In this document: positions 1 through 5,914 of the stretch, one piece after another
Layout of the letters: every line of letters starts with the position of its first letter
Numbering within the stretch: position 1 is the stretch's first letter
Source: Heyndrickxia sporothermodurans
GTDB lineage: Bacteria > Bacillota > Bacilli > Bacillales > Bacillaceae_C
Reading direction: 5' to 3' (one strand)
Assembly: GCF_016785185.1 (NCBI RefSeq)
Contig: NZ_JAEKDY010000139.1
Length of the DNA: 8,030 nucleotides
Translations under genes and position numbers: made by a program
The notes under the pieces: generated by a model
Told to the model about the DNA's origin: nothing
Database searches by the model: none
Seen by the model: the letters and a program-made list of their open reading frames with translations, nothing else

Positions 1-42
1 CTCCCATTCCTTACGCAATTCTGGATTATTTCTTTGGGACAT
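1..42 (-). CDS. 5' end of an unidentified gene, possibly IS66-type accessory ORF (TnpA-like), partial
   Basis: Only the first 14 codons are in the window. The minus strand starts with ATG at 42-40, reads MSQRNNPELRKEWE and runs off the left edge. A very good Shine-Dalgarno sequence, GAGGAGG at 56-50, lies 7 bases before the ATG, so this is a real gene start. The peptide does not resemble the N-terminus of methionyl-tRNA synthetase, which is the usual divergent neighbour of abrB. The ELRKEWE stretch resembles, from memory, the N-terminus of the small first ORF of IS66-family insertion sequences in Firmicutes. That identification is an inference from very few residues. A small host gene of unknown function remains possible. 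The existence of the gene start is much surer than its identity. Confidence 0.5.
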   Translation of the reverse strand, partial: MSQRNNPELRKEWE

Positions 43-259
43 AAAAAAACCTCCTCAAACTTTGATTTGAAGAGATTATCTCACAGGTACTATATATGTT
101 AATAGGTGTATTCTATTTGACTCTTACGTTTTAAATTTGTAAATTTATTGATTTTTTTTACTTAAAAACTATTAAGATTTTATATAAATATTGCTCTAAA
201 ACTATATATATCAACGATTTTACAAGTTTTACAAATTTATTTTTAATTAAAAATAATTA
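43..259. other. AT-rich intergenic region between the left-edge gene and the abrB promoter
   Basis: No gene was found here. The stretch is extremely AT-rich, with long runs of A and T. Its left part (43-127) may be the end of an insertion sequence: on the minus strand GTAAGAGTC at 127-119 resembles the GTAAGCG-type terminus of IS66 elements. A 12-base inverted repeat pairs 132-143 with 228-239. On the plus strand TTGACT (117-122) is followed after 17 bases by TAAATT (140-145), a possible weak promoter far from abrB that I do not call. Confidence 0.5.
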
Positions 260-288
260 TTGACGATTTTGGGAATCGTTGGTATGAT
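260..288 (+). promoter_or_regulatory. sigma-A promoter of abrB with an internal dyad and TGGNA motifs
   Basis: TTGACG (260-265) and TATGAT (283-288) are separated by exactly 17 bases, giving a near-consensus vegetative promoter with a start site expected near 295. The spacer contains the perfect inverted repeat ACGATT/AATCGT (263-268 and 274-279). Two TGGNA elements, TGGGA (270-274) and TGGTA (280-284), lie 5 bases apart. TGGNA pairs are the reported AbrB-binding element in B. subtilis, where abrB is autorepressed, so this is a plausible autoregulatory operator. Confidence 0.75.
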
Positions 289-309
289 AGATTCAGCGAT
301 AAAAAAATA

Positions 310-326
310 TGTCGAAAAATGACGAC
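310..326 (+). promoter_or_regulatory. Tandem Spo0A boxes (0A boxes) in the abrB leader
   Basis: TGTCGAA (310-316) matches the 0A box TGNCGAA exactly. TGACGAC (320-326) matches six of seven positions and lies 10 bases, about one helical turn, further on. Both sit roughly 15-31 bases downstream of the predicted abrB start site. Tandem 0A boxes at this place are the known site where Spo0A-P represses abrB in B. subtilis. Confidence 0.8.
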
Positions 327-357
327 AGATACTTTGAAAAATGAGAGGAGAAATAAA

Positions 358-636
358 ATGAAATCTACTGGTATTGTTCGTAAAGTTGATGAATTAGGTC
401 GTGTTGTTATTCCTATTGAATTACGACGTACTCTCGGAATTGCAGAGAAAGACGCGTTAGAAATTTATGTTGATGATGAAAAAATTATCTTGAAAAAATA
501 TAAACCTAGCATGACATGTCATATTACCGGTGACGTTTCTGATGATAATGTTCAATTTGCTGGTGGAAAACTCGTTCTTAGCCGTGAAGGTGCTGAACAA
601 CTAGTTAAAGAAATTCAAAATGCATTCAACAAATAA
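358..636 (+). CDS. abrB: Transition-state regulator AbrB
   Basis: This 92-residue protein is a global DNA-binding repressor that holds stationary-phase and sporulation genes off during growth. The N-terminal swapped-hairpin DNA-binding domain (about residues 1-50) is essentially the B. subtilis sequence, including VRKVDELGRVVIP and the conserved ELRRTLGI segment. The C-terminal multimerisation half (about 52-92) is more diverged but keeps AGGKLVLS. The start at 358 is chosen because GAGGAG (345-350) precedes it by 7 bases and the protein then begins MKSTGIVRK, as in the family. An in-frame ATG at 319 would translate through the second 0A box and is unlikely. The gene is monocistronic and convergent with rsmI. 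A sigma-A promoter and tandem 0A boxes indicate Spo0A-P repression, and TGGNA motifs suggest autoregulation. Confidence 0.97.
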   Translation: MKSTGIVRKVDELGRVVIPIELRRTLGIAEKDALEIYVDDEKIILKKYKPSMTCHITGDVSDDNVQFAGGKLVLSREGAEQLVKEIQNAFNK

Positions 637-680
637 TAATAAAACAGGCATTCTACCAAGATAGAATGCCTGTTTTATTA
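637..680. terminator. Bidirectional terminator between abrB and rsmI
   Basis: A perfect 19-base-pair stem pairs 637-655 with 662-680 around a six-base loop. The core is AGGCATTCTA/TAGAATGCCT, and A and T runs on the two sides give a U-tract on either strand. It starts directly after the abrB stop codon and ends 5 bases from the rsmI stop, so it can end both convergent transcripts. Confidence 0.93.
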
Positions 681-685
681 TATAC

Positions 686-1570
686 CTATTTAACTTCCTC
701 ACGGTGGTATTTTTGATATACTTCCCTTTTTGGTATATCCCGGTCTTTCGCTACCTGCTTTATTGCTTCTTTAGAGGTAAAACTCCTTTGAGTTATGTAA
801 TGCTCTACATGATCAACGATATTTAACGTTTCCCACCACAATGATTCTGATTCTTCAATTGGTGTTGATCCCCCTTCAACAATGATACAAAATTCTCCCC
901 TTACTTCATTACTCTCATACCATTCAATGACCTCTTCAATTGTACCACGCAAAAACTCCTCAAACTTTTTCGTTAATTCACGGCAAAGAACGATATTCCG
1001 ATTACCAAGAACAGCGGACATTGCTTTTAACGTTTCCTTTAATCGATGGGGGGCTTCATATAAAATAAATGTCGATGTTTGTTGGTTCAATATTTCTAAT
1101 TCAGTTCTTCTCACTTTTTTATTTCTTGATAAAAATCCATAAAAATAAAAAGGTTGTGGGTTTATTCCGGAGGCAATTAATGCTGTTAGTGCGGCATTTG
1201 CCCCGGGCAAAGGAACTACAGTAATCTCTTTCTCCAACGAAGCGACAACTAATTCATAGCCAGGATCAGATATAGACGGCATTCCTGCATCACTCACAAG
1301 AGCAACCTTTTCCCCTGAAAGTAGACGTGACAATATTTGTTTCGAACTCGTTTCCTTATTATGTTCGTGATAACTTAAAATAGGGGTTTCAATTTCAAAG
1401 TAGTTGCATAACTTCTTAGTATTTCTTGTATCTTCTGCAGCGATAATATGAGCTTCCTTTAATATGCGAATAGCTCGAAATGTCATATCTTCTAGATTTC
1501 CAATTGGAGTGGGCACTAAATACAAAATCCCTTTATTCGTTTCATCATGGAAGCTTTTTTGAATTTGCAT
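686..1570 (-). CDS. rsmI: 16S rRNA (cytidine-1402-2'-O)-methyltransferase RsmI (YabC)
   Basis: This SAM-dependent tetrapyrrole-methylase-fold enzyme 2'-O-methylates C1402 in the decoding centre of 16S rRNA. In the 294-residue product, PTPIGNLED (20-28), AEDTR (45-49), DAGMPSISDPG (94-104), PGANA (122-126) and RELTK (197-201) are the family hallmarks. Length fits the B. subtilis protein (about 292). I place the start at ATG 1570, 6 bases after AAGGAGG (1583-1577). A TTG at 1588 in the same frame would add only MGRRKK, which encodes the ribosome-binding site itself. The start lies inside the 3' end of trmN6, a 26-base overlap that suggests translational coupling. In B. subtilis the GIY-YIG gene yazA lies between these two genes; it is absent here. 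Confidence 0.97.
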   Translation of the reverse strand: MQIQKSFHDETNKGILYLVPTPIGNLEDMTFRAIRILKEAHIIAAEDTRNTKKLCNYFEIETPILSYHEHNKETSSKQILSRLLSGEKVALVSDAGMPSISDPGYELVVASLEKEITVVPLPGANAALTALIASGINPQPFYFYGFLSRNKKVRRTELEILNQQTSTFILYEAPHRLKETLKAMSAVLGNRNIVLCRELTKKFEEFLRGTIEEVIEWYESNEVRGEFCIIVEGGSTPIEESESLWWETLNIVDHVEHYITQRSFTSKEAIKQVAKDRDIPKREVYQKYHREEVK

Positions 1571-2318
1571 TTTCTTCCTCCTTCCCAAATAGTATTTCCT
1601 TTACCTCATTTGTATATTGATTATCCTCGTTATAAATATACAATGGAGGTAAAACCTTTAAATCAATATTTCCGTCTTTAATTCCTTCAACAAGTATTGT
1701 ATTAGCTTCCTTCCCTCGTTTTGGATATACGAATCTTAGACGTTTCGGCTCTATGCGGTGTTTTCTCATGAGTGTGAGAATGTCTAATAATCTGCCGGGC
1801 CTATGGACAAATGCAGCCTTTCCACCTTGTCGTAATAATTTGCTGCTTACCATAATAGCGTCCTCTAGTGTGCATAAAATCTCATGTCTAGCAATTGCTA
1901 AATGTTCATTACTGTTTTTTTCACCTTTTGGCGGCGTTGAAAAATAGGGAGGATTACATGTTACAACATCAAATTTTGCTTGTCCGAACTTTTCGGGCAT
2001 CTGTTTAATATCACCATGAATCATTTGTATTTGCTCACCTAACTGATTAAATTCAATGCTGCGTATTGCCATATCATAAAGTCGCTCTTGAATTTCTATC
2101 CCTTTAATAGACGCCTTTGTCCGATTGCTAATTAACAACGGAATGACCCCATTCCCCGAGCATAAGTCTATAATATTTCCCTTTTGAATTGGCAAGTAGG
2201 CGAAATTTGCCAATAGGACCGCATCTAATGAAAAAGAGAACACGGAAGGACTTTGAATAATTCTTAGATTTTCCGCAAGTAAATAATCAAGTCGCTCATC
2301 ATCTTTAAGCATAACCAT
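1545..2318 (-). CDS. trmN6: tRNA1(Val) adenine-37 N6-methyltransferase (YabB/TrmN6 family)
   Basis: This class I SAM-dependent methyltransferase of 257 residues belongs to the YabB/TrmN6 family, which methylates adenine N6 at position 37 of tRNA1(Val) in Escherichia coli. The SAM-binding motif I is IDLCSGNGVIP (50-60), and the catalytic NPPY of N6-adenine methylases is at 122-125 (VVTCNPPYF). The family-typical RFVYPKRGKEANTILVEG is near 195-212. The start at ATG 2318 is preceded by GGAGG (2331-2327) with 8-base spacing and gives the usual MVMLKDDERLDYL beginning. An ATG at 2333 would overlap that Shine-Dalgarno sequence. The last residues (about 246-257, rich in E, N and K) read into the rsmI start. 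A hairpin at 2356-2380 precedes the gene. The exact tRNA substrate here is inferred from the family. Confidence 0.93.
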   Translation of the reverse strand: MVMLKDDERLDYLLAENLRIIQSPSVFSFSLDAVLLANFAYLPIQKGNIIDLCSGNGVIPLLISNRTKASIKGIEIQERLYDMAIRSIEFNQLGEQIQMIHGDIKQMPEKFGQAKFDVVTCNPPYFSTPPKGEKNSNEHLAIARHEILCTLEDAIMVSSKLLRQGGKAAFVHRPGRLLDILTLMRKHRIEPKRLRFVYPKRGKEANTILVEGIKDGNIDLKVLPPLYIYNEDNQYTNEVKEILFGKEEENANSKKLP

Positions 2319-2355
2319 TATTCTTTCCTCCATGACATTAAATAGACATTAAAGA

Positions 2356-2380
2356 AGCCTTCCCATTATTAAGGAAGGCT
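2356..2380 (-). terminator. Hairpin between yabA and trmN6, possible weak terminator or attenuator
   Basis: AGCCTTCC (2356-2363) pairs perfectly with GGAAGGCT (2373-2380) around a nine-base loop. In the minus-strand transcript the stem is followed by TTCTTTAATG, a poor U-tract. It lies only about 25 bases upstream of the trmN6 ribosome-binding site, leaving no room for a new promoter. If it ends transcription it does so only in part; it could instead stabilise or separate mRNA ends. Confidence 0.4.
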
Positions 2381-2449
2381 ACTCATTTAACTTTCATTTT
2401 CTTGTAAGCATATATTTTCCTAAATAATTTGCGATCTTCATTCGATACA

Positions 2450-2827
2450 TTACTTTTTATTTAAAAATGATAGACAAAACAAACAATCCTCATCTTTTCT
2501 CGGGCTACCAAAGTGAACATTGCAAATATGGAATCCTTCTTGATATAGTCTAGCTAAGTTATCATAACCTTCACCAATATCAAGTTCTTTATGATTGGAA
2601 ATAGCTAAATGTCCTTTTCCATCACCTTGTTGCGAGGTGCCTTCTTGATTTATGGCATATTCTCCATTATCCAGTCGGCGACGCAAATGCTCATTTTCTA
2701 TTTTTAGTGAATTGTTTTCTTCAATCATTTCCGCTAAATTTTTCTTCAATTCACCTAACTGCTGATATAAGTTCCCAATTTGAACTTCCATATTACTGAC
2801 TGAATCGAAGAACTCTTTTTTATCCAT
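2450..2827 (-). CDS. yabA: Replication initiation control protein YabA
   Basis: YabA binds DnaA and the sliding clamp DnaN and prevents over-initiation of replication. The 125-residue product has an N-terminal leucine-rich coiled coil (about 1-60; IGNLYQQLGELKKNLAEM, then NSLKIENEHLRRRL), which forms the tetramer in the family. A variable polar linker follows (about 62-82). The near-invariant C-terminal domain DIGEGYDNLARLYQEGFHIC...CLFCLSFLNKK has HxC and CxxC, the zinc site reported for the family. The start at ATG 2827 follows AGAGGTG (2840-2834) by 6 bases and gives MDKKEFFDSV, as in B. subtilis; a GTG at 2836 would fall inside that site. The Shine-Dalgarno overlaps the ricT stop codon, so the genes are tightly coupled. 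Confidence 0.97.
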   Translation of the reverse strand: MDKKEFFDSVSNMEVQIGNLYQQLGELKKNLAEMIEENNSLKIENEHLRRRLDNGEYAINQEGTSQQGDGKGHLAISNHKELDIGEGYDNLARLYQEGFHICNVHFGSPRKDEDCLFCLSFLNKK

Positions 2828-2838
2828 AAACGACACCT

Positions 2839-3660
2839 CTACTCAGTGGCTTGGATCGATACGGTATCTTTACTAAGTAATTCATCCATTGTAAATTCTA
2901 GAACCCGCTCATCTAATTGAACCTGCAAAATCCGTTCTAAAATATTTAGTCCAACCACTTTTCCTAATCCTAAAGGAGTTTCAACTGTTTCCCCTACATC
3001 AGGTAGAATCTCCTTTGCAGATTCATATTCATCATTTTCATACTTCAAGCAACACATAAGTCTGCCACAGAGACCGGATATTTTAGTTGGGTTTAACGAA
3101 AGATTTTGATCCTTTGCCATTTTAATAGATACTGGCTCAAAATCACCTAAAAAAGTGGAACAACATAACATACGTCCACAAGGTCCTATTCCACCTAGCA
3201 TTTTGGCCTCGTCCCTTACACCAATTTGACGCAATTCAATTCTCGTACGAAAAATTGATGCTAAGTCTTTTACAAGCTCGCGGAAATCCACACGGCCATC
3301 TGCTGTAAAATAAAAAATAACTTTATTACGATCAAATGTATACTCTACATCGACTAATTTCATATCAAGTTGATGTTCAATAATTTTTTCACAGCAAACC
3401 CGGTACGCTTCATTTGCTGCATCTTTATTTTCATCAACAATTAAATGATCCTTTTGATCAGCAATCCGAATGACTTTTTTTAAAGGTAGAACTACATCAT
3501 TCTCTTCAACAGTTTTACGATTTGTAACTACTTTTCCGAATTCTACACCTCTTACTGTTTCAACTATAACAGAGTCATTTTTTTGAATTGAGAGATCTCC
3601 GGGATCAAAGTAATATACCTTTCCGGCTTTTTTAAATCTAACTCCTACTACATTAAACAA
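2839..3660 (-). CDS. ricT: RicT/YaaT, PSP1-domain protein of the RicAFT complex
   Basis: RicT (YaaT) forms the RicAFT complex with RicA (YmcA) and RicF (YlbF). In B. subtilis the complex carries Fe-S clusters, guides RNase Y maturation of mRNAs and promotes competence, biofilm formation and sporulation. The 273-residue product is the usual length. Its PSP1 core contains VIFYFTADGRVDFRELVKDL (about 114-133) and the cysteine-rich segment GPCGRMLCCSTF (159-170) with GLCGRLMCC (196-204). Cys161, 166, 167, 198, 203 and 204 are the likely cluster ligands. Translation appears to start at TTG 3660, since no ATG occurs near the conserved N-terminus (M)FNVVGVRFKKAGK. An AGGGGGGA stretch lies about 7 bases upstream, inside the end of holB, which overlaps by 8 bases. 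ricA and ricF are not in this window. Confidence 0.96.
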   Translation of the reverse strand: MFNVVGVRFKKAGKVYYFDPGDLSIQKNDSVIVETVRGVEFGKVVTNRKTVEENDVVLPLKKVIRIADQKDHLIVDENKDAANEAYRVCCEKIIEHQLDMKLVDVEYTFDRNKVIFYFTADGRVDFRELVKDLASIFRTRIELRQIGVRDEAKMLGGIGPCGRMLCCSTFLGDFEPVSIKMAKDQNLSLNPTKISGLCGRLMCCLKYENDEYESAKEILPDVGETVETPLGLGKVVGLNILERILQVQLDERVLEFTMDELLSKDTVSIQATE

Positions 3661-4660
3661 AGGTAGATCCCCCCTGCAATTTTAAGACAAGCTGTTCCAT
3701 TAATAACTGCGGATTCATATTTCCGTGTAATTTGCGTTTTGCCTCTAAAATAGCAGCCATTTTGTTCGCAAGGATCACCGGAGAAAGGTGAATCACATCC
3801 CTTTCAAACTGGGCTTTCCGCTCCGGATATATTAATTGAATGTTTTTCCCTATCTGTATCGAAAGTAGATCTTTATAAATAAACAACAATAAGTCTAAGC
3901 CAAGATCTAGCTGATTTTTTTCCTTAAAATGATTATACCAGTCCTCTTGTAATTCAACCATTGCAAATAAGGAGCCTTTACCTAGAACCTCATATAATTT
4001 TAACACTATTTTTCGAGCTTGTGCAAACCAATCATCATTATTTAGCCTATTTGCTTCTAGAGGATCATTGGTGAGATTGGCTAATAATGGTGCTTGAGTA
4101 GGGGAAATACCATCTAAGATCAGTTTTTCTTGTAATTCATTAAATGAATACGGTTTAAAAGAAACAACCTGGCATCTTGAAAGAATAGTGGGAATAATTT
4201 GTTGTATTTGTTCAGTTATTAATATAGCTGTCGTTTGAGCATTAGGTTCTTCTAAAAATTTCAATAAACTATTAGCAGCATTGACTGTCATTTTATTCGC
4301 ATGAACGATCGTATATAGTTTTTTCTTTGATTCAACCCCAGATTTACTAAATTCTTGTTGCAATGCTTTAATTTGTTCTTTTTTTATCGATTGTCCATCA
4401 GGCTCAAGAAAGTGAACGTCCGGGTGTGAAAGACTGTTTATTCGTCTGCAGTTGCTACATTGTTCGCAAGGATTCGTTCCATCAATTATTTCAAGACAAA
4501 ATAAACTTTTAGCAAATAATAAACTTACTTCCTTTTTTCCTAACCCGGATTCACCTTCAAATAAATATGCATGTGCCACCCGATTTTTTAGTAAACTATT
4601 TTTGAGCGTTTTAGCCGCTAATGGTTGAACCTTCTCAAGCTCATCCCAAGTCGAAAACAA
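3653..4660 (-). CDS. holB: DNA polymerase III delta' subunit (clamp loader)
   Basis: This AAA+ clamp-loader subunit of 335 residues acts with DnaX and HolA to load the DnaN clamp. Visible features are the P-loop-like GESGLGKK (36-43) lacking the usual Ser/Thr after GK, a Cys4 zinc module (C55, C65, C68, C71; PCEQCSNC), HPDVHFLEPDG (79-89), NSLLKFLEEPN (130-140) and the SRC sensor (161-163). The C-terminal half is the variable collar domain. The start is TTG 4660: a stop codon lies three codons upstream, and MFSTWDELEKVQP aligns with the family N-terminus. Its Shine-Dalgarno is weak. ATG 4667 is out of frame and gives an 8-codon ORF. The gene follows a yaaR relic and overlaps ricT by 8 bases. 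Confidence 0.95.
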   Translation of the reverse strand: MFSTWDELEKVQPLAAKTLKNSLLKNRVAHAYLFEGESGLGKKEVSLLFAKSLFCLEIIDGTNPCEQCSNCRRINSLSHPDVHFLEPDGQSIKKEQIKALQQEFSKSGVESKKKLYTIVHANKMTVNAANSLLKFLEEPNAQTTAILITEQIQQIIPTILSRCQVVSFKPYSFNELQEKLILDGISPTQAPLLANLTNDPLEANRLNNDDWFAQARKIVLKLYEVLGKGSLFAMVELQEDWYNHFKEKNQLDLGLDLLLFIYKDLLSIQIGKNIQLIYPERKAQFERDVIHLSPVILANKMAAILEAKRKLHGNMNPQLLMEQLVLKLQGGSTFV

Positions 4661-4674
4661 ATTCCATCACTCTC

Positions 4675-4767
4675 TTACGTGTATATATTTAATATTAGTC
4701 CTTTGATTTCCCCGACTTTATCTAAAATATCAAGAGACGATTTCTCTTTTTTTATTACATAACCATG
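4675..4767 (-). pseudogene. yaaR: Remnant of yaaR (DUF327), C-terminal end only
   Basis: In B. subtilis yaaR lies between yaaQ and holB. Here only 92 bases separate the yaaQ stop (4770) from the holB-proximal TAA at 4675-4677. One minus-strand frame across this stretch is open for 30 codons and ends KSSLDILDKVGEIKGLILNIYT before TAA. The DILDKxGEIKGL...NxYT ending matches my recollection of the YaaR C-terminus. No ATG, GTG or TTG with a ribosome-binding site starts this frame, and ATG GTT ATG TAA in another frame leads nowhere. The simplest reading is a deletion of about 80% of yaaR that left its tail, with no stop or frameshift yet. The match is from memory, not an alignment, and could be chance in a short AT-rich sequence. 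Confidence 0.6.
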
Positions 4768-4769
4768 GA

Positions 4770-5099
4770 CTAAAATTGTTCGAAACGTTCAACTGGAAGT
4801 ACAAACACAGTTGCACCACCAACTTCAACTTCTACCGGATACGGGATATATGAATCTGCATTTCCTCCCATTGGTGATACAGGTGCCATTAATTGTTCTC
4901 GAGATTTGCAATTGTCGCGAATAACCTGCAATGCTTTTTCAACCCGGATATCCTCTGTACCAATCATTATAGTCGTGTTACCAGATTTTAGAAAACCACC
5001 AGTACTTGCAAGCTTTGTTACTCTAAAATTATGGTCTACCATAGCATTCATTAAACGAGCACTATCTTGATCCTGTACAACAGCAAGAATTAATTTCAT
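4770..5099 (-). CDS. darA: Cyclic di-AMP receptor DarA (YaaQ/PstA), PII-like
   Basis: This is a 109-residue PII-like trimeric signalling protein that binds the second messenger c-di-AMP; its downstream target is unsettled. The sequence is complete, and residues reported to contact c-di-AMP in PstA/DarA are all present: N24, R26, T28, G35-F36-L37 and N41 (NFRVTKLASTGGFLKSGN), plus F99 and Q108 near the C-terminus. APVSPMGGNADSYIPYPVEVEVGGATVFVLP is typical of the family. The start at ATG 5099 follows GGAGGGGAG (5112-5104); longer in-frame readings to 5180 lack such a site and would include the promoter. A terminator upstream and an extended -10 promoter indicate expression independent of tmk. 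The next gene, yaaR, survives only as a relic. Confidence 0.97.
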   Translation of the reverse strand: MKLILAVVQDQDSARLMNAMVDHNFRVTKLASTGGFLKSGNTTIMIGTEDIRVEKALQVIRDNCKSREQLMAPVSPMGGNADSYIPYPVEVEVGGATVFVLPVERFEQF

Positions 5100-5142
5100 A
5101 AAACTCCCCTCCCAAATGAGTAAGTTAATTAGTGTTTGTTTT

Positions 5143-5171
5143 ATTATATCATTTATTTCTATATATGTATT
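5143..5171 (-). promoter_or_regulatory. Candidate sigma-A promoter of yaaQ (extended -10)
   Basis: On the minus strand TATAAT (5148-5143) is a perfect -10 box preceded by TGA (5151-5149), giving the extended TGNTATAAT form. A poor -35 element, AATACA (5171-5166), lies 17 bases upstream, which is acceptable with an extended -10. The predicted start is near 5136, about 37 bases before the yaaQ ATG. It directly follows the tmk terminator. Confidence 0.65.
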
Positions 5172-5196
5172 TGCAATCAACTGTAAATAATCCTTT

Positions 5197-5232
5197 AAAA
5201 AGAAAACCTTGAAAGAATTTTTCCCTCAAGGT
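5197..5232 (-). terminator. Rho-independent terminator after tmk
   Basis: In the minus-strand transcript ACCTTGA (5232-5226) pairs with TCAAGGT (5212-5206). Inside it a GAA/TTC extension can form after a two-base internal loop. The stem is followed at once by TTTCTTTTT (5205-5197). It lies about 24 bases after the tmk stop codon and separates tmk from yaaQ. Confidence 0.8.
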
Positions 5233-5255
5233 AAGTAATTTAAACCATCGCCTTT

Positions 5256-5885
5256 TTATTTATAAATTAATTGTTCTACTTTACTTTTTACTTCTTGATA
5301 AACACTTTCTAAAGGTTTACTCGCATCAACCTCATAAATTCGATGAGGAAATAAATCTAGTAATTTTCTAAACCCATTACGAACATTCATATGAAAGTCC
5401 ATTTTTTCTAAATCTAGGCGATTTACTTCTCTCCCCTTATTTTCTTCAATTCGTTTAAGTCCTAGCTCAACATCTATATCGAAATATATGGTTAAATCCG
5501 GCATAACATCTTGGATAGCAAACTTATTAATAGAAAATACTTCTTCAATTCCAAGCTCTCTTCCTACACCTTGATATGCTAATGAACTATCAATAAATCG
5601 ATCACAAAGCACAATTGCTCCTTGATTTAACGCAGGTATGACTTTTTCAATTAAATGTTGTCTTCGTGCCGCTGCATACAATAAAGCCTCTGTCCGGGCA
5701 TCCATCTCGGTATTACTTTTATCTAAAATCACTTTACGTATTTGCTCAGCGATTCGTATTCCACCAGGTTCACGAGTCATAACAATATTTAATCCTCGCT
5801 GTTCTAATTCATTACCTAATTTATTCAAAACGGTTGTCTTTCCAGCCCCTTCTGGACCTTCTATAGTAATAAATAATCCACTCAT
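5256..5885 (-). CDS. tmk: Thymidylate kinase
   Basis: Thymidylate kinase phosphorylates dTMP to dTDP, an essential cytosolic step of dTTP synthesis. The 209-residue product has the P-loop GPEGAGKT (10-17), the TREPGG segment (38-43), the DR motif within LCDRFIDSSLAYQGVGR (93-109) and a basic LID region around 144-158 (KRIEENKGREVNR). These are the expected elements in order, and the length is normal for the family (about 210). ATG 5885 follows GGAGG (5895-5891) with 5-base spacing. It lies 73 bases after the decarboxylase with no terminator between, so the two may be co-transcribed. A near-palindrome at 5915-5933 in that gap overlaps a possible weak -10 (TATACT). A terminator follows the gene. 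Confidence 0.97.
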   Translation of the reverse strand: MSGLFITIEGPEGAGKTTVLNKLGNELEQRGLNIVMTREPGGIRIAEQIRKVILDKSNTEMDARTEALLYAAARRQHLIEKVIPALNQGAIVLCDRFIDSSLAYQGVGRELGIEEVFSINKFAIQDVMPDLTIYFDIDVELGLKRIEENKGREVNRLDLEKMDFHMNVRNGFRKLLDLFPHRIYEVDASKPLESVYQEVKSKVEQLIYK

Positions 5886-5914
5886 AATAACCTCCGGTAA
5901 TTCCGTCTACGTTC

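Noticed and set aside
319..357. N-terminal extension of AbrB from an upstream ATG
   Set aside because: It overlaps the second 0A box, lacks a Shine-Dalgarno sequence, and AbrB proteins begin at or near MKSTGIVRK.
882..1142. Plus-strand open frame of 86 codons
   Set aside because: It is antisense to the well-supported rsmI gene, with no ribosome-binding site or recognisable protein.
1753..1947. Plus-strand open frame of 64 codons
   Set aside because: It is antisense to conserved trmN6 coding sequence, including the NPPY region.
4658..4667. ATG at 4667 as the holB start
   Set aside because: It is out of frame and stops after 8 codons; the holB frame has TGA three codons before TTG 4660.
4720..4752. 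Small inverted repeat AGAGA/TCTCT as a terminator after darA
   Set aside because: The five-base-pair stem is A/G-rich, has no proper U-tract and falls within the yaaR relic.
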